A stretch of DNA of 64,000 bases, taken from the NCBI RefSeq assembly GCF_900608595.1, contig NZ_UWYY01000011.1, forward strand, positions 124,001 through 188,000. Direction: 5' to 3'. Below the pieces are notes generated by a model. That model did not search any database and was not told the origin of the DNA. It worked only from the letters and a program-made list of their open reading frames with translations. Shown piece after piece: positions 17,378 through 25,752 of the stretch. This stretch comes from Promicromonospora panici (lineage in GTDB: Bacteria; Actinomycetota; Actinomycetes; Actinomycetales; Cellulomonadaceae). Every line of letters begins with the position of its first letter. Within the stretch, counting starts at the first letter, position 1. A program made the translations under genes and the position numbers.

Positions 17378-18115
17378 TCAGCGAACCAGGCAGAACGGAT
17401 GTCCCGCCGGATCGGCGAACACCCGGAACGTCTCGCTCCCGCCGGGCAGGCGGGTAGCACCCAGGGCGCGGACCGCCGCCTCGCCGGCATCGAGGTCCGC
17501 CACCTCGATGTCGAGGTGGAGCTGCTGCGGGTACGCGGGATCCGGCCACCGCGGCGCGTTGTACTCCTCCACCGACTGGAAGAGCAGGGGCCGGGAGCCG
17601 CCGAGCATCGCGACGCCGTCGGCGTCGTACACGACCGGCTCGCCCATAACGCTCGACCAGAACCTGGCGAGCGCCGACGCGTCCGGGCAGTCGAACGTCG
17701 TGCCCATGACGGTGACGCCGTCCGCCCCCTCCTTGAGGCACACGTCGAAGGGGTGCCCGGCGGGGTCGGCGAGCGTGATCCACTGCTCGTTCTCCCGCAG
17801 CAGGGTCGCCCCGAGCTCCACCGCCCGGGCGCTCGCGGCCGCCAGGTCCGGAACATAGAGATCGAGATGCGCTTGCTGCGGGTGCTCCTGCCCGGGCCAC
17901 TGCGGCGGCACGAGGTTCGGCGCGAGCTGGAACGCGATGCCCCACCGGTCAGGGGTCACGACGGTGATCCAGTCGTCGTCCGCCTTCGACACGGTGGCGC
18001 CGGTCAGTGCCGTCCAGAAGTCCGCCTCGGCAGTGAGGTTCGGGACGTCCAGGACCACGGAGTCCAAGGTTCCCAGCCCGCCTGAAGCAGGCGCGGCAGA
18101 GGTTGATTCGGTCAT
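17378..18115 (-). CDS. VOC-fold protein with two glyoxalase-like domains
   Basis: 245 residues. Two consecutive VOC (glyoxalase/bleomycin resistance) half-units can be seen: LDSVVLDVPNLTAEADFWTAL to about residue 118, then TVMGTTFDCPDASALARFWS to the end. Each ends with a PAGHPF(D/C)VC/L motif. Such proteins are mostly uncharacterised in actinobacteria. The ATG at 18115 follows GAAGGG; sequence upstream lacks coding character and contains the DnaA-box cluster described separately. Confidence 0.85.
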   Translation of the reverse strand: MTESTSAAPASGGLGTLDSVVLDVPNLTAEADFWTALTGATVSKADDDWITVVTPDRWGIAFQLAPNLVPPQWPGQEHPQQAHLDLYVPDLAAASARAVELGATLLRENEQWITLADPAGHPFDVCLKEGADGVTVMGTTFDCPDASALARFWSSVMGEPVVYDADGVAMLGGSRPLLFQSVEEYNAPRWPDPAYPQQLHLDIEVADLDAGEAAVRALGATRLPGGSETFRVFADPAGHPFCLVR

Positions 18116-18198
18116 GACCCAGCCCTTCACGTGGATGGTGCGCGAGCGCTTCGTACCACCACCTTGCACCGAGCCACTGACACTCCCCACCGGGCAGC

Positions 18199-18245
18199 TT
18201 GTCCACACAGTTATCCACAAAGTTTGTCCACAGACCTGTGAATAC
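18199..18245 (+). other. Cluster of DnaA boxes
   Basis: Three perfect DnaA-box 9-mers in direct orientation: TTGTCCACA at 18199-18207, TTATCCACA at 18211-18219 and TTGTCCACA at 18224-18232; a one-mismatch box in the opposite orientation (TGTGAATAC) is at 18237-18245. Box spacing is 12 and 13 bp. It lies 84 bp upstream of the VOC gene start and between that gene and the arsC-type fusion. DnaA binding is inferred; no replication genes are nearby. Confidence 0.8.
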
Positions 18246-18309
18246 CTTGGCTGGCCCACGGGGCTCGAGCCCGGGGCCCGAGGTCGGGGCGTGAAGCTCA
18301 GCCGAGCCC

Positions 18310-19524
18310 CTACCGCGCCCTCCGCTGACCCTTGGCACCGAGCACGGTAGCGACTGCGGACCACGGTCGACGCGCGAGCCGCTGCAACCAGCCGGGCGGC
18401 AGCCATGCGGGCGGTTCCTCGGAGCCGTCACCGTGCGCGGCGGGTACCTCCTCGGCCCTTCCGACCCGGGCCGGCCCGACCCCGGCCGCGGCGGCCTCGG
18501 CCGCCTCGCTCCCGTAGTCGTGCCCCGAAGCCTCCGCCGCGTCGATCTCCGCGAGCAGAGCTCTCACCCGGGTCGTGATGTCGTCGACGATCCGTTCGAT
18601 CTCCTCGACCGGCCGACCGGCCGGGTCATCGAGGGGCCAGTCGAGATAGCGACGTCCCGGGTAGACGGGGCAGGCGTCACCACAGCCCATCGTCACGATC
18701 ACCCCGGACGCGCGCACTATGTCGTCCGTCAGCTCGCGCGGGAACTCGATGAGTCCGTCGAGGCCGCGGCGGGCCAGGACGGTCTCCGTCATCGGATCGG
18801 GCTCCACCGCGGGCCTCGATCCAGCGGTGCGGACGCGGATGCGGTCGCCCGCGAGGCGCCGGGTCACCGCCGCCGCGATCTGGGACCGGCCGGTGTTGTG
18901 CACGCAGACGAACAGCACGTCGTGCGCCGAACCGTGCGTCACCTCGGTCATGGCGGCGAGGCGGTCGGTCGCCAGCCACGCGGTGAGGGCGGGCAGGTGC
19001 CCGAACGACCCGATCTGCCCGCTCAGCGCCGCGTAGCACTCGCGGACCAGCCGGTCCACGGTGCCGGCGCCCGCGTTCGCGGCGAACCCGGCCGAGAGCG
19101 TATCGATCAGCCGGGCCAGCAGGGCGTCGTGGTCGTGCACATCGAGCGTCGCGTCACCCGGGTGGCGCGGGGCGGCGAGGGCCGCGGAGCCGAACCGCGC
19201 GATCCCGCGCGACGACACGCGGTACAGCGGGACCTCCGGGCCCGTGAGCTCGGCGAACGCCCCGACGGCGGCCACCAGGCCCACGGCGGCCATCGCCTCG
19301 AGGTCCTGTTCGATGTCCGCGACCTCGACGTCGGCGACGGCCCGCGCGTCACCAGCACGTCGCCGGAGCCCGTCCTTCGGCAGATCGCCGAGCACGGGCT
19401 GTGGAATCAGATCCGCCGCGGTCGAGCGGCCCGCGGGGTGCGTGAGCATACGAGCCAGCAGGCGCAACCGCTCCGGGTTCGCCATGGTGAGTTTCTGCGC
19501 GGAGCGCAGCTCGTCCGGGGTCAT
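18310..19524 (-). CDS. Winged-helix-like/arsenate reductase fusion protein
   Basis: 404 residues. Residues 10-110 look like a helix-turn-helix module (MANPERLRLLARMLTH, then a wing ending LYRVSSRGIARFG). Residues 130-190 resemble the small helical domain found before actinobacterial ArsC. Residues 203-330 are a low-molecular-weight phosphatase-type arsenate reductase: CVHNTGR catalytic loop at 207-213 and VTMGCGDACPVYPG near 290. The last ~70 residues are Ala/Gly/Pro-rich and end in a Trp/Arg-rich tail. An AAGGAGA ribosome-binding site supports the ATG. It is 47 bp downstream of arsR and co-directional. Function as a regulator-reductase hybrid is inferred. Confidence 0.8.
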   Translation of the reverse strand: MTPDELRSAQKLTMANPERLRLLARMLTHPAGRSTAADLIPQPVLGDLPKDGLRRRAGDARAVADVEVADIEQDLEAMAAVGLVAAVGAFAELTGPEVPLYRVSSRGIARFGSAALAAPRHPGDATLDVHDHDALLARLIDTLSAGFAANAGAGTVDRLVRECYAALSGQIGSFGHLPALTAWLATDRLAAMTEVTHGSAHDVLFVCVHNTGRSQIAAAVTRRLAGDRIRVRTAGSRPAVEPDPMTETVLARRGLDGLIEFPRELTDDIVRASGVIVTMGCGDACPVYPGRRYLDWPLDDPAGRPVEEIERIVDDITTRVRALLAEIDAAEASGHDYGSEAAEAAAAGVGPARVGRAEEVPAAHGDGSEEPPAWLPPGWLQRLARRPWSAVATVLGAKGQRRAR

Positions 19525-19571
19525 GGATTCTCCTTGGCCGACGGCGGTGTGGCCGAACGCCAGGAGCGAGG

Positions 19572-19937
19572 CTACCTCGCTGCTTCGCTGAGCAGCGCAC
19601 CGAGCCGGTCGAGCGAACCGGGCACCACCGAGTAGTAGGCCCACTTGCCGCGCTGCTCCCGGGCGAGCAGACCGGCGTCGACCAGGATCTTCAGGTGGTG
19701 GCTCACGGTGGGCTGGCTCAGGCCGACGGGTTCGGTGAGATCGCACACGCAGGCCTCGCCGCCGTCGTGCGCCGCGACGATCGACAGGAGGCGCACGCGC
19801 GTGGGGTCGCCCAGGGCCTTGAAGGAGCGGGCGAGATCGGCGGCCGCCTCCGGGTCGGCGGCCTCGCGGACCAGGGGAGCGCAGCACGTGCCGGACGTCG
19901 GGGCGACCGATGGGGCCTCGAGTGCGATCGTCGTCAT
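19572..19937 (-). CDS. arsR: Arsenic-responsive repressor ArsR
   Basis: 121 residues. The winged helix starts at LARSFKALGDPTRVRLLSIV. The metal-binding helix has EACVCDL (Cys63, Cys65), the counterpart of the classical ELCVCDL As(III) site, and the N-terminus adds a TCC pair (Cys18, Cys19) that may provide a further ligand. It is divergent from the flavin monooxygenase gene, with two ATCGAAGTT-type sites in the 97-bp gap, so it probably represses both directions until As(III) or Sb(III) binds. Confidence 0.93.
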   Translation of the reverse strand: MTTIALEAPSVAPTSGTCCAPLVREAADPEAAADLARSFKALGDPTRVRLLSIVAAHDGGEACVCDLTEPVGLSQPTVSHHLKILVDAGLLAREQRGKWAYYSVVPGSLDRLGALLSEAAR

Positions 19938-19954
19938 GCCCCCATCTTGCCACG

Positions 19955-20006
19955 CATCGAAGTTTCTGGATATGTTCAGTCCAGCAATACATCGAAGTTC
20001 TTCGAT
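19955..20006. promoter_or_regulatory. Pair of probable ArsR operators
   Basis: Perfect inverted repeat ATCGAA-gttc-TTCGAT at 19991-20006 and an imperfect copy (atcgaagtttctggat) at about 19955-19970. Both are in the gap between divergent arsR and the monooxygenase gene. The two sites lie 36 bp apart, so bound dimers could occlude both promoters. Confidence 0.7.
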
Positions 20007-20034
20007 CTGATACGACAGAGAAGACGGTGACAGC

Positions 20035-21591
20035 ATGACTGCAGCGCAGAACCTTCCGGTCGTGGTGATCGGCGCGGGGCCCGTCGGCCTGGCCGCCGCG
20101 GCGCATCTCGCCGAGCGCGGGCTCGAACCCCTGGTGCTGGAGGCCGGCGACGGCCCGGGCTCCGCCGTGGCGCGCTGGGGCCACGTCCGCATCTTCTCCC
20201 CGTGGCGGTACGACGTCGACGCCGCCGCCCGCCGCCTGCTGACGGCCGGCGACGCCGGCTCGGGCAACGCGACCGGCGCCGCGGCGTGGACCGAACCCAA
20301 CCCCGACGCTCTGCCCACGGGCGCGCAGCTGGTCGAGCAGTATCTCGTCCCGCTGGCCGAGGCGCTCACGGACCGCGCCGGGACGCAGATCCGGTACGGG
20401 ACGCGCGTCCTTGCCGTGACCAAGGACGGCGCCGACCGCTCCCGGTCCCTGGGACGCGAGCGCCTGCCCTACCTGGTCCGGCTGGCCTCCGTCGCGGCGG
20501 ACGGGTCGAGCACCGTCGAGGAGGTCCGCGCGCAGGCGGTGATCGACGCCTCCGGGACGTATCTGCAGCCCAACCCGCTGGGGACCTCGGGCCTGCAGGC
20601 GCTCGGCGAGGACGAGTCGGCGGGATACCTCGCAGGCGCCCTGCCGGACGTGCTCGGCCGTGACCGGGACCGGTTCGCCGGGCGGCACACCCTCGTCGTC
20701 GGCATGGGCCACTCGGCCGCGAACACGCTGCTCAGCCTGGTGGAGCTCGCCGAGCAGGACTCCGGTCCGGACGCGCCCAGGACCCGGATCACCTGGGCCA
20801 TCCGTGGCGGAACGGCGCGCCGGCTGTACGGCGGCGGGGCCGACGACGAGCTTCCGGCGCGCGGCCTGCTCGGCATCCGCCTGCGCGACGCGGTGGAGGC
20901 AGGCCGGATCGAGCTGCTCACCCGGGTCGCCATCGACCGGCTGGAGCCTTCGTCCGACGGCGACACCGTGCGGGTACTTGGCACCGCCCGCCGCGAGGGC
21001 GTCGACGGAGCCCTCGACCTGGCCGTGCACACGATCGCCGCCGCCACGGGGTTCCGGCCCGACCTGACGATGCTGCGCGAGGTCCGGCTCGACCTCGACC
21101 CCGTGGTGGAGGCACCGCGGCAGATCGCGTCGCTCATCGACCCGAACCTCCACTCGTGCGGCACGGTCCCCGCGCACGGCGAGACCCAGCTCAGGCACCC
21201 GGACGCCGGGTTCTACCTGGTCGGCATGAAGTCGTACGGCCGGGCCCCGACGTTCCTCCTGGCCACGGGCTACGAGCAGGTCCGGTCGATCGCCGCGGCG
21301 CTGGCCGGTGACCGGGCAGCGGCCGACGCGGTCGAGCTGAACCTCCCGCAGACCGGCATCTGTTCGTCCGATCTCGCACTGGCCGCCGACGCCGACGGCG
21401 TGGTCTCCCCGAAGGAGCTCGCCGCGTCCGGCCAGAGTTCGTGCTGCTCAGTCCCCGCCGGCCCGCAGCAGATCTCGATCGGGCGGGCGCCGGCCGAGGC
21501 CGCGCCGGTCGATACCGCGCCCGCCGCGCCGGTACCGGCGGGATCGGCCGGGTTCAGCACCGGCGTCGCACACGGCCGCTCTGCCGACTGA
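20035..21591 (+). CDS. ArsO-like FAD/NAD(P)-dependent monooxygenase
   Basis: 518 residues. N-terminal FAD-binding GxGxxG in VVVIGAGPVGLAAAAHLAERG (split at about residues 8-28), and a second dinucleotide site in HTLVVGMGHSAANTL near residue 220. This pairing is seen in flavin monooxygenases including the ArsO proteins found in ars operons. The C-terminus carries GICSSDL and a vicinal-Cys SSCCSVP near residues 463-470, typical of arsenic-linked versions and a possible As(III)-thiolate site. Divergent from arsR, hence presumably induced by arsenite. Actual reaction unproven for this family. Confidence 0.82.
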   Translation: MTAAQNLPVVVIGAGPVGLAAAAHLAERGLEPLVLEAGDGPGSAVARWGHVRIFSPWRYDVDAAARRLLTAGDAGSGNATGAAAWTEPNPDALPTGAQLVEQYLVPLAEALTDRAGTQIRYGTRVLAVTKDGADRSRSLGRERLPYLVRLASVAADGSSTVEEVRAQAVIDASGTYLQPNPLGTSGLQALGEDESAGYLAGALPDVLGRDRDRFAGRHTLVVGMGHSAANTLLSLVELAEQDSGPDAPRTRITWAIRGGTARRLYGGGADDELPARGLLGIRLRDAVEAGRIELLTRVAIDRLEPSSDGDTVRVLGTARREGVDGALDLAVHTIAAATGFRPDLTMLREVRLDLDPVVEAPRQIASLIDPNLHSCGTVPAHGETQLRHPDAGFYLVGMKSYGRAPTFLLATGYEQVRSIAAALAGDRAAADAVELNLPQTGICSSDLALAADADGVVSPKELAASGQSSCCSVPAGPQQISIGRAPAEAAPVDTAPAAPVPAGSAGFSTGVAHGRSAD

Positions 21592-21600
21592 CCACGCCCC

Positions 21601-21673
21601 GCCGAGGTAGGACTCTGGCGAGGTAGGACCGCAGCGTCAGTACGGTCCTACCTCGCCAGAGCCCTACCTCGGC
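21601..21673. terminator. 30-bp GAGGTAG hairpin between convergent ars genes
   Basis: Arms 21601-21630 and 21644-21673 match over 30 bp with one mismatch; each arm contains the gcgaggtagga motif twice in tandem. Located between the monooxygenase (+) and aquaglyceroporin (-) genes; a strong bidirectional terminator and a member of the GAGGTAG repeat family. Confidence 0.85.
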
Positions 21674-21680
21674 GAAGCGA

Positions 21681-22442
21681 TTATCTCGGTGGGGGTGTTG
21701 GCCGGGGCGGGTACAGCGCGGCGGCCAGGCCGACGCCGACCGCCCCGCCGACCAGCTGCGCCAGCACGAACGGCAGCACCGAACCCGGGGAGATCCCCGC
21801 GAACGTGTCGCTGAACACGCGCCCGATCGTGACCGCGGGGTTGGCGAACGACGTCGAGCTGGTGAACCAGTACGCGGCCCCGATGTAGGCGCCGACGGCC
21901 GGGGCGACCAGCCCGCCGCGGCCGGTACGCAGCAGGCCGAGGATCACGAGGACGAGGCCCGCCGTGGCCACGACCTCTGCGAGCAGCGTGGCGCCCGTCG
22001 CCCGGTCGGTGGTCGCGATCGCCGTCGGTACGCCGAACATCGCGTTCGCCAGCAGGGCGCCACCGATCCCGCCAGCTACCTGCGCGGCGACGTACGCGCC
22101 CACGTCCCCGAGCCGCGCCCCGGCGGCCGTACGCCGGCCGAGGACCCAGTCCACGAGCGTGACCACGGGATTGAAGTGCGCCCCGCTCACCGGACCGAGC
22201 AGGGCGATCAGCACGGCCAGCCCGAGCGCGGTCGCGATCGAGTTCTCCAGCAGCTGCAGCCCGACGTCGTCGGGCGACAGGTTCGCCGCCGCGATCCCGG
22301 ACCCGACCACCACAGTGACGAGCAGGCCGGTCCCGACGAGCTCGCCGAGCGCCCGCCGCCACAGCTCGGCGCGCATCATCACGGGCGCGCTCACCAGCGC
22401 GCCACGCGCCGCGCTCACCGGTGTGCCACTCGGTGCAGTCAT
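21681..22442 (-). CDS. MIP-family channel (aquaglyceroporin), probable arsenite conduit
   Basis: 253 residues, six membrane segments. The first pore motif is HFNPVVT (NPV at 91-93, in place of NPA) and the second is SFANPAVTIGR (NPA at 201-203). The start overlaps the stop of the reductase-rhodanese-ArsC gene by ATGA, so it belongs to the ars operon. In Sinorhizobium meliloti an aquaglyceroporin in an ars operon (AqpS) takes the place of the ArsB pump and lets internally produced As(III) flow out; the same role is inferred here since no Acr3 or ArsB is in the locus. Confidence 0.88.
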   Translation of the reverse strand: MTAPSGTPVSAARGALVSAPVMMRAELWRRALGELVGTGLLVTVVVGSGIAAANLSPDDVGLQLLENSIATALGLAVLIALLGPVSGAHFNPVVTLVDWVLGRRTAAGARLGDVGAYVAAQVAGGIGGALLANAMFGVPTAIATTDRATGATLLAEVVATAGLVLVILGLLRTGRGGLVAPAVGAYIGAAYWFTSSTSFANPAVTIGRVFSDTFAGISPGSVLPFVLAQLVGGAVGVGLAAALYPPRPTPPPR

Positions 22443-24634
22443 GCGACGGGCTGCACGCCGAGCTCGGCGAGCAGGCCCCGGACGCGCCGCTCGATCTCGT
22501 CACGGATGGGGCGGACGGCGTCGATGCCCTGCCCTGCCGGGTCGTCGAGCTCCCAGTCCTGGTAGTTCTTGCCCGGGTAGAAGGGGCACGCGTCGCCGCA
22601 GCCCATCGTGATGACGACGTCGGACGCCTGGACGGCCTCGTCGCTCAGGATCTTGGGCTTCTCGTCGCGGATGTCGACCCCGACCTCGAGCATGGCCTCC
22701 ACGGCTACCGGGTTGATGTGCTCGGCGGGCATCGACCCGGCGGAGCGCACCTCGACGGCGCCGTCGGACAGCGCCCGGAGGAAGCCCGCCGCCATCTGCG
22801 AGCGCCCCGCGTTGTGCACGCAGACGAACAGGGCGGACGGCTTGTGCGGTGTCGAGATCTCGGGCACGGGGCTCTCCAGTGTGGTTCGTGAGGGATGCTG
22901 GCGGTTCTGCTGGTAGTTCTGGTTGCCGCCCGACAGGTTCGCGACGTCCGCGAACCCGAGGTTGCGCAGCACGTTCTGGCCGGCGTTCCCGGTGACGCCC
23001 TTGTTGCAGTACGTCACCGTGGGCAGCGCCGGGTCGAGCTCGCTCGACCGCCGCCGGAGCTCCGCGAGGGGGATGTGCACCGAGTCGGGCACCGCGGACT
23101 TCGCGCGGTCCTTGGCGGAGCGCACGTCGACGACCTGGATCCGCTCACCCTCGGCCCGACGGTGGTCCAGCTCGGCCGGGCGGATCAGGGGCGCCTGCCC
23201 GTGGATCGCGTTGGTCAACGCCATGCCGGTGTAGTGGACGGGGTCCTTGGTGGTGGCGTAGGTGGGTGAGTAGGCGAGGTCCAGGTGGAACAGGTCGGCG
23301 ACGTCCGCGCCGTAGGTGATCGCGGTGGCCAGGACGTCGATGCGCTTGTCCGCCCCCGAGGCCCCGATCGCCTGCGCGCCCAGGAGCCGGCCGGTGGCCC
23401 GGTCCGCGACCGCCTTGATGACCAGGGACGTGCCGCCCAGGTACTCCGGCCGGTCGGGCTTGATGTTGTGCAGCACCTCGACGTCGTACCCGGCGGCGCG
23501 CGCCTGGTCCTCGGTGAACCCGGTCTGGGCGACGCCGAGGTCGAAGACCCGCACGATCGACGTGCCGAGGATGCCGCGGTGCTCCAGCGGCCCGCCGGTC
23601 ATCGCGTCGCCGGCGATGCGGCCCATCTTGTTCGCGGTCGAGCCGAGCGGCACCCAGACGGGCTCGCCGGTGATGACGTGGAAGGACTCGGCCACGTCCC
23701 CGACGGCCCACACGTGCTCGACGTTCGTGCGCTGGCGCCGGTCGACGGCGACTGCGCCCGTCGGTCCGAGCCGGACGCCGGCCTGCGTGGCCAGGTCGGT
23801 GTTCGGGCGGACGCCGACGGAGACGATCACCAGCTCGGCCTCGACATGCGCGGCCTCGCCGCCCGATCCGTCGGCACCCATCCCGTCGACACCGATCCCC
23901 TCGACGTCGACGCCGGTCACCCCGTCGCCGTCGGAGGTGATCCCCGCGACCCTGGTGGCGAGCCGCAGGTCGACGCCGTGCTTGCGCAGCTCGGAGTCCA
24001 CCCGGACGGACATGTCCGCGTCCATGCGGGGCATCGCGTGGTCGAGCGCCTCGACGACCGTCACCGTCAGGCCGCGTGCCACGAGCTGCTCGGTCATCTC
24101 CAGGCCGATGTAGCCGGCACCGACGACCACGGCATGCCGCACGGGCCTGCCGCGCGACTCGCTCTCCTCGATCCAGGCCCGGATCGCGCGGGCGTCGGTG
24201 GGGGTGCGCACGGAGAACACGCCGTTCGAGTCCACACCCGGGATCGGCGGGACGACGGCGCGGACGCCGGTCGCCAGCACCAGCTCGTCGTAGGTGTCGA
24301 CGAACGTGCGGCCGGTGCTCAGGTCGCGCACGGTCACGGTGCGGGCCTCGGCGTCGACCGCGACGACCTCGTGGCCGGTGCGCACGTCGACGTCGTACCG
24401 GGCCTTGAACCAGGCCGGGTCGCGGGGCGTCAGCTCGTCGATGTCGGCGACCTCGCCACCCACGAAGTAGGGCAGGCCGCAGCCCGAGTAGGAGATGTCG
24501 TGGTCGCGCTCGTACACCGTGACCCGCGCGGTCTCGGTGTTACGGCGGGCTTTCGCCGCGGCCGAGGTGCCTGCCGCCACTGATCCGACGATGACGATCT
24601 TCGGCGGGGCGCTCGCCAGGGGCTGGGCGTTCAT
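22439..24634 (-). CDS. Triple fusion: CoA-disulfide reductase-like flavoprotein, rhodanese and arsenate reductase
   Basis: 731 residues in one uninterrupted frame. Residues 1-450: pyridine nucleotide-disulfide oxidoreductase of the CoA-disulfide reductase class, with FAD motif IVIVGSVAAGTSAAAKARR and active-site Cys52 in SYSGCGLPYFVGG; NAD site VVVGAGYIGLEM. Residues 455-570: rhodanese domain with Cys in TVTYCNKGVTGNAG. Residues 595-731: phosphatase-type ArsC with CVHNAGRSQ and MGCGDACPFYPG. Normal homologues stop after the rhodanese domain. An internal GTG at 22867 (codon 590) preceded by GGAGAG 4-5 nt away could also yield free ArsC. ATGA overlaps link it to the genes on both sides. Probably couples thiol regeneration to arsenate reduction (inference). 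Confidence 0.88.
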   Translation of the reverse strand: MNAQPLASAPPKIVIVGSVAAGTSAAAKARRNTETARVTVYERDHDISYSGCGLPYFVGGEVADIDELTPRDPAWFKARYDVDVRTGHEVVAVDAEARTVTVRDLSTGRTFVDTYDELVLATGVRAVVPPIPGVDSNGVFSVRTPTDARAIRAWIEESESRGRPVRHAVVVGAGYIGLEMTEQLVARGLTVTVVEALDHAMPRMDADMSVRVDSELRKHGVDLRLATRVAGITSDGDGVTGVDVEGIGVDGMGADGSGGEAAHVEAELVIVSVGVRPNTDLATQAGVRLGPTGAVAVDRRQRTNVEHVWAVGDVAESFHVITGEPVWVPLGSTANKMGRIAGDAMTGGPLEHRGILGTSIVRVFDLGVAQTGFTEDQARAAGYDVEVLHNIKPDRPEYLGGTSLVIKAVADRATGRLLGAQAIGASGADKRIDVLATAITYGADVADLFHLDLAYSPTYATTKDPVHYTGMALTNAIHGQAPLIRPAELDHRRAEGERIQVVDVRSAKDRAKSAVPDSVHIPLAELRRRSSELDPALPTVTYCNKGVTGNAGQNVLRNLGFADVANLSGGNQNYQQNRQHPSRTTLESPVPEISTPHKPSALFVCVHNAGRSQMAAGFLRALSDGAVEVRSAGSMPAEHINPVAVEAMLEVGVDIRDEKPKILSDEAVQASDVVITMGCGDACPFYPGKNYQDWELDDPAGQGIDAVRPIRDEIERRVRGLLAELGVQPVA

Positions 24635-25752
24635 CGGCTTCCTTCGGTCATCAGTGAGGCTTCGGCCGACGGTGTTCCGGCCGTCGGGAGCGGGACCTCG
24701 GGCACGAGGGAGGCGAGCAGCTCGCGCACCCGCCGGTCGAGCTCGTCGCGGATCGCGGCCACGCCCACGGGGGAAGCGAGCGCGGGGTCGCCCACCGTCC
24801 AGTCCTCGTACCGGGTGTCCGGCAGCACGGGGCACGCGTCGCCGCAGCCCATGGTCACCACGACGTCGGCGGCGCGAACGGCGTCGTCGGTGAGGGGCTT
24901 GGGATAGAACCGCGTGACGTCGTCGACGGCGTCCGCCGCGGCGGTGCCGCCGGGCTCGTCGAGGATGCTGCGGACGGCGGCGTGCACGTCGCTCGCGGGT
25001 GCGGAACCGGCGGAGCGGACCACCACCCGGTCGCCCGCGTAGTGCTGCAGCAGGGCCGCCGCGAGCTGCGACCGCCCGGCGTTCGCCACGCACACGAAGA
25101 GGACCTGGGGCTTGTGCCCGGCGTCGGGCGTGCGCGCCTTCTCGGCGTCGATGACGCGCTGCCGCGCGAAGTGCTCGGTGAGCGGAACCAGATGGGTGGC
25201 ATGCCCGCCGCGCCGGGCGAGCGCCGTGTAGGACTCCCGGACCACCCGGTAGCACTCCTGCTCGGGGGTGCCGGGGTAGCGCTCGGCGAGCGATGCCGCG
25301 AGCCGGTCGAGCGCGGGGTCCACGTTGTCGAGCCCCGCGACCTCGCTGTGGCCCGTCGGGTCCGTGCCCGGACGCCCGGCCAGGCCGCCGCGCACCTGGA
25401 CGGCCGCCGGGGCGAACCGGTCCAGCAGCGTGGTGACCGCGCCCCGGTAGCCCGGCGCAATGCGGTACCAGACCCAGGTGCCGCGCCGGTCCGCGGTGAG
25501 CAGGCCCACCTCGCGCAGCACCTTCAGGTGATGTGACACGGTCGGCTGCGAGACGGCGGTCAGCGTCGCGAGGTCGCCCGCCGTCGTCTCGCCGGTCGGG
25601 GAGGTGGCGATGGCCGACAGCATCCGGAGCCGGAGCGGGTCGGCGATGGCCTTGAGCGTCGCGGCGAGGTCGGCGGCGGCGTCGGCCCCGATCGCGTGGG
25701 CTTCAGCGGAGGTAGTGACGGGCCCCTCTTCACTTGCGCCCTGTATCGACAT
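24631..25752 (-). CDS. ArsR-ArsC fusion (regulator plus arsenate reductase)
   Basis: 373 residues. Residues 25-115 are an ArsR winged helix (LKAIADPLRLRMLSAI, SQPTVSHHLKVLREVGLL) without the CVC site. Residues 145-205 form a helical domain seen N-terminal to actinobacterial ArsC proteins. Residues 215-355 are the phosphatase-type reductase with CVANAGRSQ (Cys221, Arg227) and MGCGDACPVLP. ArsR-ArsC fusions occur in actinobacteria, and mycothiol/mycoredoxin is the expected electron source. First gene of a three-gene operon; its start codon lies inside a long inverted repeat. Confidence 0.88.
   Translation of the reverse strand: MSIQGASEEGPVTTSAEAHAIGADAAADLAATLKAIADPLRLRMLSAIATSPTGETTAGDLATLTAVSQPTVSHHLKVLREVGLLTADRRGTWVWYRIAPGYRGAVTTLLDRFAPAAVQVRGGLAGRPGTDPTGHSEVAGLDNVDPALDRLAASLAERYPGTPEQECYRVVRESYTALARRGGHATHLVPLTEHFARQRVIDAEKARTPDAGHKPQVLFVCVANAGRSQLAAALLQHYAGDRVVVRSAGSAPASDVHAAVRSILDEPGGTAAADAVDDVTRFYPKPLTDDAVRAADVVVTMGCGDACPVLPDTRYEDWTVGDPALASPVGVAAIRDELDRRVRELLASLVPEVPLPTAGTPSAEASLMTEGSR

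Noticed and set aside
18199..18245. DnaA cluster as oriC
   Set aside because: No dnaA, dnaN, rpmH, parAB or AT-rich unwinding element nearby; only three or four boxes.
22865..22867. Annotating ArsC as a separate gene from the internal GTG
   Set aside because: No stop codon separates it from the upstream domains, so a single fusion is annotated; independent translation is kept as a finding only.
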